Positions 35,339 through 44,762 of a DNA stretch of 59,054 bases are shown one piece after another. The notes under the pieces are model-generated. The model made no database searches. It saw only the letters and a list, made by a program, of their open reading frames with translations, and was not told the origin of the DNA. Position 1 is the stretch's first letter. Every line of letters begins with the position of its first letter. The DNA is taken from assembly GCF_001870225.1 (NCBI RefSeq), contig NZ_CP017675.1, positions 2,289,517 through 2,348,570 of the forward strand, given 5' to 3'. The position numbers were made by a program, and so were the translations under genes. Source of the DNA: Gloeomargarita lithophora Alchichica-D10. Lineage in GTDB: Bacteria; Cyanobacteriota; Cyanobacteriia; Gloeomargaritales; Gloeomargaritaceae.

Positions 35339-36249
35339 CTATAGATTTTTGGTTGCCCAGGTGGATTCTTTTTTGCCTTCAAATCCTGCTCTGTTCTCAA
35401 GTGTAAAACCACAGGATTTTAAGGCTCGTTTTAGACTGCTAGTGCTGGCATAGGTGGTGAATAAGCAATTTGAAGAACTGTAGTAATTGATCAGGTTAGT
35501 TAAATATGCTTCTTGCCATAATGCCTGAGAGGTTTTAGAACTGTAGGCATCAAATAAAATTCCTTGAATTTGGCCTTGGACTTGGGGAAGATAGGTTAAT
35601 TCATTCTCTAGTGGGACTTTATAAGTTTTAAGCCCTAAAACAGGCTCAAGCTCAAGCAAGACAGGCAAAACACATCGACAAGGTAAAAATGGCTGGAACC
35701 CAGTCGCATCAAGAAAATATGCTGATCGAGGTAAAACAATTGCTGTGTCTAGGTCTGAGACCGTTTAGGAGCCAGTTTCTCTCAAAGTCCCACTAGGGTT
35801 AAATGTTGCCGGAGCCAATCCCGTACTTGGGGCATTTCCTGGATATAATTTTGTTTGAATTTAGCATCTCTAAGTTGATAAATGGTATCCAATTCCGATG
35901 ATTGACCGAGTAACCAATGGTGAAATTGCTCCCGCCAATACACCTGTGATTCAAAGCTGATCACTCGACAATTGCCTGATTTTTGAGATTTTAAACATTC
36001 ACAGGCGATCAAAATTTCAATGTAGCCTAATCCTAATCCCACAATTAAAAAATAGGGATTGATCCAGTTTTTTATCACTGCCCGAATCGCCTCCCCATAA
36101 ACATATTGAGTTTCCGAGTAAGCCCCCCCGGAATGATGCATACATTCCCGATTGGTTGTGCCTAAATCTCGAATGGTGGGGCTACCATCATTGGTAATGA
36201 CTGTGGCGAAATGGCCTTGATAAATCAAACCCGCCGGTTGCCAGTTCAT
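35339..36249 (-). pseudogene. MnmC-like (DUF752) methyltransferase gene split by element C
   Basis: The 5' part (36249 to 35796) encodes RECMHHSGGAYSETQYVYGE and FLIVGLGLGYIEIL, the SAM-binding start. The 3' part (35608 to 35339) encodes ILFDAYSSKTSQALWQEAYL, FTTYASTSSLKRALKSCGF and GFEGKKESTWA, the C-terminal half of the same family. A 183-base element lies between. Deleting it plus one TA joins HLTL directly to ENELTYLPQ in frame, so the ancestral protein (about 240 residues) can be read through. With the element present the first part stops after HLTLVGL and the fold is cut after the SAM-binding half, so the product is almost certainly dead. The MnmC family modifies wobble uridine in tRNA; the exact substrate of this member is unknown. 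Confidence 0.8.
35611..35793. mobile_element. Element C, copy 1 (183 bp, in MnmC-like gene)
   Basis: Inverted ends GTGGGACTTT and AAAGTCCCAC, flanked by TA on both sides. Nearly identical over all 183 bases to copy 2 at 50339-50521; I saw one difference. No transposase; size and TA target suggest a non-autonomous element mobilised by an IS630/mariner-like enzyme. Confidence 0.92.
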
Positions 36250-36298
36250 GGAGTAGGTTAGAATGAGTTAATAATTTGCTAATTGGTAATCCTATCCT

Positions 36299-37399
36299 AT
36301 GGCCGAAGCGTACCTGCTGGAAAAGTTAAAAGCGATTGAAAGCACCTATCAGGATTTGAACCGGCAGTTGGCAGACCCGGCGGTGGCTACCGACCCGCAG
36401 GAATTGCAACGCATCACTAAGGCGCGGGCTTCGATGGAAGACATTGTTTGCACATTTGATGCCTGGAGAACCGTGCAGAGGGAATTACTGGATGCCCAGC
36501 AACTCCTAAAAGAAGCCGCCAAAGACCCGGAATTTCAACAAATGGTGCAGCAGGAGGTGGAAACCCTGACGCAACGACTCGGCCAATTGGAACAGGAACT
36601 AAAAGTCCTCATTTTGCCCCAAGACCCCAACGATGATAAGAACATCATGCTGGAAATTCGGGCGGGGACGGGCGGCGATGAGGCGGGCATTTGGGCGGGG
36701 GATTTAATGCGGATGTACAGCCGTTATGCGGAGCGGCAGACCTGGCGGGTGAAACTGGTCAGCGAATCCCCGGCGGAATCCGGTGGTTTTAAGGAAGTGG
36801 TCTTGGAAATTGAAGGCGACCGGGTGTACAGCAAACTCAAGTTTGAGGCGGGGACGCATCGGGTGCAACGGGTGCCGGTTACGGAAGCTCAGGGGCGGGT
36901 GCATACCTCGACGGCGACGATAGCGATTATGCCAGAGGTTGACGAAGTGGCGGTACGGATCAATGCCAACGATATTGAAATCACTACCGCTCGGTCGGGG
37001 GGAGCCGGGGGGCAAAACGTCAACAAGGTGGAAACGGCGGTGCATTTGGTACACAAACCCAGTGGCATTCATATTCATTGTCAGGAAGAACGCAGTCAAC
37101 TTAAAAATAAAGAACGAGCAATGCAATTGCTACGAGCTAAACTCTACGATCTGCAACTCCAAGAACAGCACGAATCTGTTAGTTCTCTACGTCGTTCTCA
37201 GGTAGGGACTGGGGCACGTTCTGAGAAAATTCGCACCTACAATTACAAAGATAATCGGGTGACGGATCACCGCCTGAATCACAACTTTTCCCTGGCGGAA
37301 ATTTTGGAAGGCGATATTGATACCATGTTGCGAGCTTGTATTATCAAAGACCAACAGGAACGATTGGCAGAATTGGGTGCCCAAAGTTCTAATGGTTAA
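36299..37399 (+). CDS. prfA: Peptide chain release factor 1
   Basis: 366 residues, standard for RF1. The GGQ catalytic motif is at 237-239 in [16 protein letters not shown], and the stop-codon reading motif PVT at 193-195 in [16 protein letters not shown] is the PxT form of RF1 (reads UAA and UAG), not the SPF of RF2. The HVN of enteric RF1 is NVN here, the usual cyanobacterial and plastid form. Starts 49 bases from the divergent MnmC-like pseudogene. Confidence 0.97.
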   Translation: MAEAYLLEKLKAIESTYQDLNRQLADPAVATDPQELQRITKARASMEDIVCTFDAWRTVQRELLDAQQLLKEAAKDPEFQQMVQQEVETLTQRLGQLEQELKVLILPQDPNDDKNIMLEIRAGTGGDEAGIWAGDLMRMYSRYAERQTWRVKLVSESPAESGGFKEVVLEIEGDRVYSKLKFEAGTHRVQRVPVTEAQGRVHTSTATIAIMPEVDEVAVRINANDIEITTARSGGAGGQNVNKVETAVHLVHKPSGIHIHCQEERSQLKNKERAMQLLRAKLYDLQLQEQHESVSSLRRSQVGTGARSEKIRTYNYKDNRVTDHRLNHNFSLAEILEGDIDTMLRACIIKDQQERLAELGAQSSNG

Positions 37400-37413
37400 T
37401 TTTAGGGTATCTC

Positions 37414-37529
37414 TATAGCAATCCTAATTGAATTTTGAATAGCGGTCGCAGGGGGGCACCCCCTGGTTCTGTGGAATTTTTGTATGCCTACGGCACGCAG
37501 GCTAACGTAAATCGTGTCATATTGCTATA
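37414..37529. mobile_element. Type B element nested in type A remnants
   Basis: Ends TATAGCAATCCTAATTGAAT and ATTGCTATA, core GGTCGCAGGGGGGCACCCCC. Flanked by GGTATCTC on the left and GAGGTGTC on the right, which look like the two ends of a type A element that it entered. Confidence 0.8.
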
Positions 37530-37620
37530 GAGGTGTCTATTATTCTGGAAAATCAATGGCGGCGGGTCATCGGTTCCTATGCCTGCTGATTCTCAATTAA
37601 TCAAGGTGTCCTAAAAGCAC

Positions 37621-37788
37621 TATAGCAATCCTATTTGAATATGGCTACGCCACGCTAAGGCCTACGGCACGCTATCGCTAACGCTATGAGAACAGCGGTC
37701 GCAGGGGCACCGCCCCCGTAATTGGTTCTGGGGAATTTCCGTATGCCTACGGCACGCAGGCTAACGCAAATCGTGTCATATTGCTATA
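37621..37788. mobile_element. Type B element with internal palindromic insert
   Basis: Ends TATAGCAATCCTATTTGAAT and ATTGCTATA, core GGTCGCAGGGGCACCGCCCC. Longer than other copies because of GGCTACGCCACGCTAAGGCC and GGCACGCTATCGCTAACGC, the type of short palindromic repeat common in cyanobacteria. The last bases lie 33 upstream of the tRNA gene. Confidence 0.8.
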
Positions 37789-37820
37789 TATTTTAGGCTA
37801 TTGGGCTAACTTTAGATCAA

Positions 37821-37893
<73 letters not shown>

Positions 37894-37904
37894 TTGCAAC
37901 CATA

Positions 37905-38288
37905 GGCTAAGCTCAATACAGCAATCGTTGGGGGACGGGTCAATGTTTACCGTGCGGCAAGAATCCTGGAGATGTCTGGGGTGATATTAAACAATTAACC
38001 TATAAATCAAAGGAACTTGTTTCTAGGGAAACACTCAATACAATCCAAAAACCAGAGAAGCTAATTGAGCGAATTATTTTAGCTAGTTCAGACCCAGGAG
38101 ATTTAGTTCTGGATCCATTTGTCGGTGTCGGAACCTGCCCTGTTGTTTGCAAACGTCATGGCCGTAATTTTATAGCATTTGAGACGAAAGCAGAGTTTGT
38201 TACTGTTGCCGAGGAACGTCTTTCGAGTCTTGATACCGGGCAACAAATTTTAGAATTTTCCTATGGCACACGAACTATAGCAATTTGA
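37905..38288 (+). pseudogene. DNA methyltransferase C-terminal fragment
   Basis: No start codon fits; the frame can be read from about 37929 as CGKNPGDVWGDIKQL and continues through IQKPEKLIERIILASSDPGD, LVLDPFVGVGTCPVVCKRHG and RNFIAFETKAEFVTVAEERL. This is the C-terminal half of a type II-like N4/N6 DNA methyltransferase, where DPFVGVGT is the SAM-binding motif I (DPFxGxGT). The N-terminal catalytic half is missing. The frame ends in ATAGCAATTTGA, the end of a mobile element, so the native stop was replaced. It begins within 40 bases of tRNA-Arg, a common integration site. More AT-rich than surrounding genes. Confidence 0.8.
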
Positions 38289-38381
38289 CACAATTTAAGA
38301 ACAGAAATTCCGCAGAATCATACACCGCAGGTGCTTCTGGTACGGGGGGTGCCCCCCTGCGACCTATTTTTAGAGGTGTCC
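38276..38381. mobile_element. Mosaic small element: type B left end, type A right end
   Basis: Starts TATAGCAATTTGACAC (type B) and ends GACCTATTTTTAGAGGTGTC C (type A), core GGGGGGTGCCCCCCTGCG. The reverse combination of the element at 5771-5912. Confidence 0.8.
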
Positions 38382-38408
38382 CATAGTTCTGGAGTTCCAT
38401 TGTGATCA

Positions 38409-38636
38409 TCAGACAACCGTGCAAACGATACTGGGTTTAGGCAATGGTTCTCCAGATATTTCGTAGGCCATGACTAGGGATTCAAGCACTTCAATGCCCT
38501 GGGTAACAGCCTCTTCATAGGTTGTACCGTGGGTGCGCCATTGCTGTCCCGGAAAGTCAGGGAACCCGACCAAAAAACAATTGTCCTCCTCTGACCACTG
38601 GATCACCATTTGATACTTAAATTTGTTCATTATCAT
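38409..38636 (-). CDS. hicB: HicB-type antitoxin
   Basis: 75 residues with the HicB partial RNase-H-like fold: QMVIQWSEEDNCFLVGFPDF, then THGTTYEEAVTQGIEVLESL and a short C-terminus (GEPLPKPSI). No separate DNA-binding tail is present, as in the short cyanobacterial class. It would neutralise the HicA mRNA interferase. Its ATG (38636) overlaps the in-frame ancestral TGA of hicA at 38633-38635. The first codons read ATG ATA ATG, so the start may be two codons later. Confidence 0.85.
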   Translation of the reverse strand: MIMNKFKYQMVIQWSEEDNCFLVGFPDFPGQQWRTHGTTYEEAVTQGIEVLESLVMAYEISGEPLPKPSIVCTVV

Positions 38637-38836
38637 GGGTTTTTCTCTACGTTTTGGATGGCTCGCAAAATTTCTTTTTTCTAATAGGATTTAGCATCTG
38701 CACCATCTTTGCCAAAAACCGTTATTTTCCCTGGATAAAGTGGATGTATCCAGTTGGTATGGCTTCCTTTCCCAGGAAGCTCTTCAAACCCGGCCTTTCG
38801 TAATAACTGCTTCAATTCTCGAATCTTCTTTGGCAT
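38633..38836 (-). pseudogene. hicA: HicA-type toxin with premature amber stop
   Basis: From the ATG at 38836 the product reads MPKKIRELKQLLRKAGFEEL, with the catalytic His in PGKGSHTNWIHP and GKITVFGKDGADAKSY, then meets TAG at 38681-38683. The same frame continues with KKEILRAIQNVEKNP and ends in a TGA that overlaps the hicB start, the normal hicAB junction. A single base change (CAG to TAG fits the family) therefore removes the last 16 residues. The catalytic His is retained, so activity is uncertain; toxin loss is the likely reading. A longer frame opens upstream at 38968, but its extra 44 residues do not resemble HicA. Confidence 0.8.
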
Positions 38837-39020
38837 CACCCCGCATTCCTTCAGACGGGCATCAATATTCCGCACCAAATAATGGTATTTAAGGGTCAGA
38901 GGGTGCCTTTGAACGTAGGATATGCCCTGAAAGTGAATTGTGGTCATAGCCAAATAAAACATCCCCATAGTTTTATATTACTAGGAAACTTCGTCCCTTG
39001 ACTGTATCAGATGGTTTTAA

Positions 39021-39163
39021 GAATATCTCTATTGATTTGAACCCGCAAAAATTCCCACTGTTGAAGTGTAGAAATTTTGGAGAATCATACACCGCAGGTG
39101 CTTTTGATACGGGGGTGGTGCTCCTGCGACCGATTTCTAAAATTCAAATAGGATTGCTGTATA
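39021..39163. mobile_element. Decayed mosaic element between hicA and wecB
   Basis: GAATATCTCTATTGATTTGA (worn type A left end), ACCGCAGGTGCTTTTGATAC, a weak core GGGGGTGGTGCTCCTGCGAC and AATAGGATTGCTGTATA (type B right end). Same internal phrase as the elements at 5771 and 38276. Nothing else is seen between the genes. Confidence 0.65.
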
Positions 39164-39228
39164 TGCAGATGCTAATATAGGTAAGCTGTTCTAATTAATG
39201 TATTTAGGACAAAAAATCAATTATTCCT

Positions 39229-40332
39229 ATGCCCTTGCCCCTTGCGATTGTCCTAGGTACCCGTCCCGAAGCCATTAAACTCGCCCCGGTGATTCAAGCT
39301 CTGCGCCGCAATCCCCAGTGGCAGGTCACGGTGATTAGCACCGGCCAACATCGGGAAATGGTCGCCCAAATTCTAGGGTGGTTTGACTTACAATGTAATT
39401 ATGACTTAGAAATTATGCAACCGGGGCAGACCCTAGAGCAGATCACTTGCCGTACCCTGGAGCGGTTGTCACCTGTACTGCAAGATTTAGCCCCCCGTTT
39501 GGTGCTGGTGCAGGGGGATACGACGACCGCCTTTGCCGCCGCCTTAGCCAGTTTTTATCAACAGATTCCCATCGCTCATGTGGAGGCGGGCTTACGCACG
39601 GATAACCTGTTCAGCCCCTACCCGGAGGAGGCCAACCGGCGGTTGATTTCCCAGATTGCCCAGTTGCACTTTGCCCCTACGCCTTTAGCAGTGCAGTACC
39701 TCAAGGATTCACGGGTGACGGGACAAATTCATCACACGGGCAATACGGTCATTGATGCCCTGTTGCAAGTCGCCGGTCAAAATCCCGATTGCCCGGTAGC
39801 GGGTTTGGATTGGCAAAAATATCGGGTATTACTCGCCACCGTGCATCGCCGGGAAAATTGGGGCGCACCCCTGGCGCAGATTGCCCAAGCCTTTTTAGGG
39901 ATTTTGGCGCAGGTGCCGGATACGGCTTTGGTGTTACCGCTCCACCCCAACCCCCGGGTGCAAGATGTGTTAAAACCGGCTCTGGCAGGGCATCCCCGCA
40001 TTTTTTTGACCCCGCCCTTGGACTATCCCCAACTGGTGGCGGCGATCCAAAGGTGTTATCTAATTTTGACGGACTCCGGCGGCATCCAGGAGGAAGCTCC
40101 CGCCCTGGGTAAACCGGTTTTGGTACTGCGAGATACCACGGAACGCCCGGAAGCAATTACGGCGGGGACGGCGGCACTGGTGGGGACAGATACTGATAAA
40201 ATTATTACAAAAGCAGTAGAATTGCTGAATGAACCTACAGCCTACGCTCGGATGGCGAATGCGGTGAATCCTTTTGGGGATGGGCAGGCCGCCCAACGTA
40301 TTGATAAAATTATTACAGAATACTTTGCCTAA
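39229..40332 (+). CDS. wecB: UDP-N-acetylglucosamine 2-epimerase
   Basis: 367 residues. Family blocks: VLGTRPEAIKLAPVIQAL at the start, VQGDTTTAFAAALASFY, HVEAGLRTDNLFSPYPEEAN with the catalytic acids, and LTDSGGIQEEAPALGKPVLV with RDTTERPEAI at the end. It interconverts UDP-GlcNAc and UDP-ManNAc for surface polysaccharides. Stands alone here, with a mobile element on each side. Confidence 0.95.
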   Translation: MPLPLAIVLGTRPEAIKLAPVIQALRRNPQWQVTVISTGQHREMVAQILGWFDLQCNYDLEIMQPGQTLEQITCRTLERLSPVLQDLAPRLVLVQGDTTTAFAAALASFYQQIPIAHVEAGLRTDNLFSPYPEEANRRLISQIAQLHFAPTPLAVQYLKDSRVTGQIHHTGNTVIDALLQVAGQNPDCPVAGLDWQKYRVLLATVHRRENWGAPLAQIAQAFLGILAQVPDTALVLPLHPNPRVQDVLKPALAGHPRIFLTPPLDYPQLVAAIQRCYLILTDSGGIQEEAPALGKPVLVLRDTTERPEAITAGTAALVGTDTDKIITKAVELLNEPTAYARMANAVNPFGDGQAAQRIDKIITEYFA

Positions 40333-40347
40333 CCCTTAATAATTTTA

Positions 40348-40468
40348 GGACACCTCTATTTATTTGCAATGATAGAGAACTATAGTAGTCCCACTCGATT
40401 AGCGAACAGATATTCAGAAGAACCAAGTCCGGGGGCGGTGCCCCTGCGACCTATTTTTAGAGGTGTCC
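40348..40468. mobile_element. Type A element upstream of radA
   Basis: GGACACCTCTATTTATTTGC at the left, core GGGGGCGGTGCCCCTGCGAC, right end CTATTTTTAGAGGTGTCC. The interior resembles type B (GAACAGATATTCAGAAGAAC). Its GAGGTG is 13 bases before the radA ATG. Confidence 0.85.
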
Positions 40469-40478
40469 TTTAATCAAT

Positions 40479-41861
40479 ATGCCCAAAAGCCGTAGTCAGT
40501 ACATTTGCCGGGAATGTGGGGCGGAGTTCAGTCAATACTTCGGCCAGTGTCGCAACTGTGGGGCGTGGAATAGCCTGGATGAGGTGGTCGTTGCCCCGGA
40601 GCGGGGGCTGAAATCCCGCAGTTTATCGGCACCGCAACCCCGCCAGTCCCTACCTTTGAGCCAAATTAGCGACCAGGATTGGCAACGGTTATCTACCGGT
40701 TCCGGGGAGTTTGACCGGGTGTTGGGGGGGGGGATTGTCCCCGGTTCTCTGGTGCTGGTGGCGGGGGATGCGGGGATCGGCAAGTCAACATTGTTATTAC
40801 AAACGATGGCATTGCTGGCGGCGCAAACGCCGGTTTTGTATGTGTGTGCGGAGGAGTCGGCGCAACAGGTGAAATTGCGGGCGAAGCGTTTGACCAGTGC
40901 CTCCGATTGGCAGGAATTGTATCTATTGGCGGAAACCCATTTGGAAACTATTTTGGCGGAATTGGACAGTATGCGTCCCCAGGTGGCGGTGATTGATAGT
41001 ATTCAAGCCCTGATGTATGCCGCTCTGACTTCGGCTCCCGGTTCCGTGGCGCAGGTGCGGGAATGTACGTCGGCGTTGATGCGGGTGGCAAAACACAATC
41101 ATACGGCTTTATTTATTGTCGGTCATATTACCAAAGAGGGGGCAATTGCGGGGCCAAAAGTGCTGGAGCATTTGGTGGATACGGTGTTGTATTTTGAGGG
41201 GGATGCGTTTGCCAATTTTCGTCTTTTGCGGGCGGGGAAAAATCGCTTTGGCCCTAGCTATGAATTGGGTATTTTTGAAATGACCCAGCAGGGTTTACAA
41301 GAGGTTAGTAATCCTTCGGTATTATTCCTCAGCCATCGGGAATCCCCCGCCCCCGGCGTAGCCACGATTGTGGCCTGTGAAGCCAGCCGTCCCCTATTAG
41401 TAGAAATTCAGGCGTTGGTCAGCCCCACCAGCTATGGCACGCCTCGGCGGGTGGCCACGGGCATTGATTACAATCGCTTGGTACAAATTTTAGCGGTGTT
41501 GGAAAAACACCTAGGGATTCCTTTAGCTAAGTTTGATGTTTATGTGGCTTCGGCGGGGGGATTGGGGGTGTCGGAACCGGCGGCGGATTTGGGGATTGCC
41601 CTGGCGATTATTGCCAGTTTTCGTAACTGTTTGGTGAAACCCCAGACGGTGTTGATGGGGGAGTTGGGTTTGAGTGGGCAAATTCGTCCGATTCAACAAA
41701 TTGAAACCCGTCTCAAGGAAGCGGTGAAATTGGGGTTCAAACGGGCGATTATCCCTGTGATAAATGTAGAAGCAATTCCAGGGTTGGAACTGATCCCCGT
41801 GCAACGGATTTTACCGGCGATTTTGGCCGCCCTGCCGGAAGCAGAAGCATCAGCGGGGTAG
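40479..41861 (+). CDS. radA: DNA repair protein RadA
   Basis: 460 residues. The N-terminal zinc finger has Cys10, Cys13, Cys24 and Cys27, followed by a RecA-like ATPase with Walker A GDAGIGKSTLLL and the RadA signature KNRFG (RAGKNRFGPSYELG). The C-terminal Lon-like domain is seen in PAADLGIALAIIASF. RadA helps process recombination intermediates as a branch-migration helicase. The only ribosome-site-like sequence upstream is GAGGTG in the adjacent element, at a longer than ideal distance. Confidence 0.95.
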   Translation: MPKSRSQYICRECGAEFSQYFGQCRNCGAWNSLDEVVVAPERGLKSRSLSAPQPRQSLPLSQISDQDWQRLSTGSGEFDRVLGGGIVPGSLVLVAGDAGIGKSTLLLQTMALLAAQTPVLYVCAEESAQQVKLRAKRLTSASDWQELYLLAETHLETILAELDSMRPQVAVIDSIQALMYAALTSAPGSVAQVRECTSALMRVAKHNHTALFIVGHITKEGAIAGPKVLEHLVDTVLYFEGDAFANFRLLRAGKNRFGPSYELGIFEMTQQGLQEVSNPSVLFLSHRESPAPGVATIVACEASRPLLVEIQALVSPTSYGTPRRVATGIDYNRLVQILAVLEKHLGIPLAKFDVYVASAGGLGVSEPAADLGIALAIIASFRNCLVKPQTVLMGELGLSGQIRPIQQIETRLKEAVKLGFKRAIIPVINVEAIPGLELIPVQRILPAILAALPEAEASAG

Positions 41862-41905
41862 GTGGCTGGCAAAATTCTGGCACAATTCTGGCACAATGAA
41901 AAACT

Positions 41906-43003
41906 ATGGGAAATACCTTTGGGCATTTGTTTCGCATCACCACCTTTGGGGAGTCCCACGGGGGAGCGGTGGGGGTGGTGGTGGATGGCTGTCCGCCCCG
42001 GTTGCCCTTGGATGTGGCGGATATTCAAGCGGAACTCGACCGCCGCCGTCCGGGGCAAAGCAAAATCACTACCCCCCGCCAGGAAAAAGACCAGTGTGAG
42101 ATTCTTTCTGGCCTATTTGACGGGCAGACCCTGGGCACGCCGATTTTAATCCTGGTGAAGAATCAAGATGCCCGCGCCCAGGATTACCAGGAAATGGCGA
42201 GTACCTTTCGGCCTTCCCACGCCGATGCCACCTACCAGGCCAAGTACGGCATTCGCAACTGGCAGGGGGGGGGACGGGCTTCCGCCAGGGAAACCATCGG
42301 GCGGGTGGCCGCCGGGGCGATTGCCAAAAAAATTCTCCGGCGGGTGGCGGGGACGGAGATTTTAGCCTACGTGGAACGGGTCAAGGATTTGCAGGCGCAG
42401 GTGGACGTGGAACGGGTGACCCAGGACGAGATTGAAAACAATATCCTGCGGTGTCCTGACCCGGAAATGACCGCCCAAGCGATTGACCTGATTGATTCCT
42501 ACCGCCAAGAGGGCAACTCCGTGGGGGGGGTGGTGGGCTGTGTCGCCCGCTCGGTGCCGGTGGGGTTGGGGTCGCCGGTGTTTGACAAATTGGAGGCGGA
42601 TTTAGCCAAGGCGGTGATGTCTTTGCCCGCCAGCAAGGGGTTTGAAATTGGGTCTGGGTTTGCCGGTACGACCCTCACCGGGCGGGAACACAACGATGAA
42701 TTTTACCGGGACGAGCAAGGCCGGATTCGCACCCGCACCAACCGCTCCGGGGGCATCCAGGGCGGCATCAGCAACGGGGAACCGATTGTCCTGCGGGTGG
42801 CCTTCAAACCAACGGCGACGATTCTGCAACCCCAGGCGACGGTCACCCAGGCCGGGGAAGCCGTACTGCTCACCCCCCGCGGTCGCCATGACCCCTGCGT
42901 GTTGCCCCGGGCGGTGCCGATGGTGGAAGCGATGGTGGCGTTAGTCCTTTGTGACCATTGGCTCCAGCACCAAGCCCAGTGTGGCGGGTGGTTAATGGGC
43001 TAA
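41906..43003 (+). CDS. aroC: Chorismate synthase
   Basis: 365 residues with the family signatures [18 protein letters not shown] at the start, [20 protein letters not shown] in the middle and [18 protein letters not shown] plus [18 protein letters not shown] towards the end. Converts EPSP to chorismate with reduced FMN, the branch point for aromatic amino acids and quinones. Starts 44 bases after radA, same direction. Confidence 0.97.
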   Translation: MGNTFGHLFRITTFGESHGGAVGVVVDGCPPRLPLDVADIQAELDRRRPGQSKITTPRQEKDQCEILSGLFDGQTLGTPILILVKNQDARAQDYQEMASTFRPSHADATYQAKYGIRNWQGGGRASARETIGRVAAGAIAKKILRRVAGTEILAYVERVKDLQAQVDVERVTQDEIENNILRCPDPEMTAQAIDLIDSYRQEGNSVGGVVGCVARSVPVGLGSPVFDKLEADLAKAVMSLPASKGFEIGSGFAGTTLTGREHNDEFYRDEQGRIRTRTNRSGGIQGGISNGEPIVLRVAFKPTATILQPQATVTQAGEAVLLTPRGRHDPCVLPRAVPMVEAMVALVLCDHWLQHQAQCGGWLMG

Positions 43004-43016
43004 TTTGGGGGCTAAT

Positions 43017-43475
43017 TTACTGTTGCAGAAATTTCTCCAAAATCGTCACCTGCGCCAATAGGACAATTAAACAATCCACCAAGCGTAACTGCCCGTCGGG
43101 AAACTCCACCACCACCGGCTCAAACACCAACGAGCGGGGGCGTTGCAAAGCGGCCAGGGCGGCATCCACGATCCGGGTGGAACTGGTCAGTTGCAATTTT
43201 TCCGCCTTCATCACCTCCACCAGGATTTGAATCGGGCGTTTGGGGTAAATTTCCGAGCTATACACCTGTTGCATGTGGGACTCAAACCGCTGGCGACCCA
43301 GGGTGCCAATTGCCACTTCTCCATCTACAATTATCATGCCCGGCAGGTCAGGCTCATTTTTGATGTGCTCCATCACATCCCGGGTCAAGGTGGCGGCGGG
43401 CACTTTATAATCGTAGGCGGGCAGTACGTCCAGGCTGGCGGCGGGGGTCAGGTGGCTAAAATCGGGATAGGACAT
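43017..43475 (-). CDS. CBS-domain-like protein
   Basis: About 152 residues from the ATG at 43475, which has GAGG about 7 bases upstream (the frame opens at 43511). TRDVMEHIKNEPDLPGMIIV and VAIGTLGRQRFESHM resemble the CBS-type module that precedes GGDEF or kinase domains in other proteins; the rest is helical (LAALQRPRSLVFEPVVVEF, LIVLLAQVTILEKFLQ). It lacks any output domain, so it may be a stand-alone ligand or partner-binding subunit. Converges on aroC. Confidence 0.55.
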   Translation of the reverse strand: MSYPDFSHLTPAASLDVLPAYDYKVPAATLTRDVMEHIKNEPDLPGMIIVDGEVAIGTLGRQRFESHMQQVYSSEIYPKRPIQILVEVMKAEKLQLTSSTRIVDAALAALQRPRSLVFEPVVVEFPDGQLRLVDCLIVLLAQVTILEKFLQQ

Positions 43476-43556
43476 AAAAAACCTCGGCGACAAGGTAAAA
43501 GGAAAAGCCAATTTTTACCATAGCCAGTTCCCCGTCCCCAGATGGTTAAGCCCCGG

Positions 43557-44279
43557 TTAAGTTTCCGGGCTAATTGCCCAGCGAATTTGGCGGATCATGC
43601 CCCGCAAAAGTGCTAATTCCTGCGCCGATGGTGCCGCACGTTGCAGTAAATTGCGAATTTTCGCCATGCGCCGCTCGCGGGTGTGGGGGTGCAGATAGCC
43701 CACATTTAGCAACAAATCTTCTAAATCCAGCACATAGGCTTCGAGCACTTCGAGGGGAACCGGCGATACCACCATCGTTTCGGGGGCGGCCTGGGCTGGC
43801 TGGTGATATTGATAAATTTCGTAGAGGCAAATCCCCACCGCCTGCGCCAAATTCAGGGACGCATACTCCGGGCTGGTGGGCAGGGTCACCCGCCGTTGGG
43901 TCAACTGCAATTCCGCCCAGGTGAGTCCCCGGTCTTCCGGCCCAAATACCAAGGCCACCGGTTGCGTTGCCGCCAACAACCAGGGCAATACCTGTTTGAG
44001 GGGTTCGCCGGGGGGGGTACGCCCCAGGGTGGTCACCGCTCGGGTACAGCCGCTTAACGCCGTCATCAGGTCAGGGACAACCCGCGCCTGGGTGAGAATT
44101 TCCGGGGCATGGACGGCCATCCGGCGGGCGGGTTCCCCCAACCAATCACACCGGGGTTGGACTAAAATCAATTCCTGCACCGCAAAGTTTTTCATCACCC
44201 GGGCGATGGCTCCCACATTCAATTCCCCCGCCGGTTCAACCAAAATAATCCGCACCGGGGGCAGGTTTGTCTCATTCAT
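43557..44279 (-). CDS. trmJ: TrmJ-like tRNA 2'-O-methyltransferase (SPOUT class)
   Basis: 240 residues. The SPOUT trefoil motifs are visible: VEPAGELNVGAIARVMKNF (motif 1), VALVFGPEDRGLTWAEL (motif 2) and PTSPEYASLNLAQAVGICLY (motif 3, SAM-binding knot). The C-terminal helical extension (VGYLHPHTRERRMAKIRNLL) is the TrmJ-type tail; TrmJ methylates nucleotide 32 of tRNAs. Lies 20 bases downstream of the last DUF29 gene on the same strand. Confidence 0.85.
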   Translation of the reverse strand: MNETNLPPVRIILVEPAGELNVGAIARVMKNFAVQELILVQPRCDWLGEPARRMAVHAPEILTQARVVPDLMTALSGCTRAVTTLGRTPPGEPLKQVLPWLLAATQPVALVFGPEDRGLTWAELQLTQRRVTLPTSPEYASLNLAQAVGICLYEIYQYHQPAQAAPETMVVSPVPLEVLEAYVLDLEDLLLNVGYLHPHTRERRMAKIRNLLQRAAPSAQELALLRGMIRQIRWAISPET

Positions 44280-44299
44280 GGGAAGCAGTTATTGGAGTT

Positions 44300-44758
44300 T
44301 CAGGGAAACCAATTTTCATCTAGGGCTTGTTCTAGGGTAAATTGTGGTGCCTCAGGAATCAGATTTTTATCTAATTCACTTGCATCCAAAAATAAGTTTC
44401 TGCCCTGGTGATAAGCAGATAAATAATTTTCTTGAAGAACATTTTTTAGGCTAGGACTATCTTTCAGTATCACTTTGATTCGCTGACGAAAACTACGAAC
44501 TTCTCGTTTCCAACCCCGCCAACACCTTTCCCGCTCTGATGCCCAGTATTGCATTTTCAATAAATGCTCACATAAACGCATAAGGTAGCTTGTTATTGCT
44601 CGTTTATCACTTTTTCCCAAGCTCTCTACCTCCTCGATTAGATTGGGTAAATCCAGATGGTGAAAATCTTGTTTTTTCAATAAAATTGCCGTCTGCTCTA
44701 GCCACAGAGCAAAGTCGGTTTCGTATAGTTCACTCATCGTTAATTTTGATTCTTTCAT
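44300..44758 (-). CDS. DUF29-family protein (array member 1, most diverged)
   Basis: About 152 residues. N-terminal MSELYETDFALWLEQTAILL and DLPNLIEEVESLGKSDKRAI are the DUF29 signature; the middle carries WRGWKREVRSFRQRIKVIL. The C-terminus (TLEQALDENWFP) differs from its four paralogues, which end in LLNDIFWE or -K. A helical protein of unknown function, widespread in cyanobacteria. The ATG at 44758 sits 7 bases after a GAGGTG that belongs to a type A element. Confidence 0.85.
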   Translation of the reverse strand: MKESKLTMSELYETDFALWLEQTAILLKKQDFHHLDLPNLIEEVESLGKSDKRAITSYLMRLCEHLLKMQYWASERERCWRGWKREVRSFRQRIKVILKDSPSLKNVLQENYLSAYHQGRNLFLDASELDKNLIPEAPQFTLEQALDENWFP

Positions 44759-44762
44759 CACA

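Noticed and set aside
35782-36249. Two separate hypothetical genes in place of the MnmC-like pseudogene
   Set aside because: The last residues of one and the first residues of the other are read from the element; removing it gives one continuous family member.
37400-37820. Cluster of short direct and inverted repeats considered as a CRISPR array
   Set aside because: The repeats are mini-elements and palindromes of different lengths without regular spacers or a leader; no cas genes are near.
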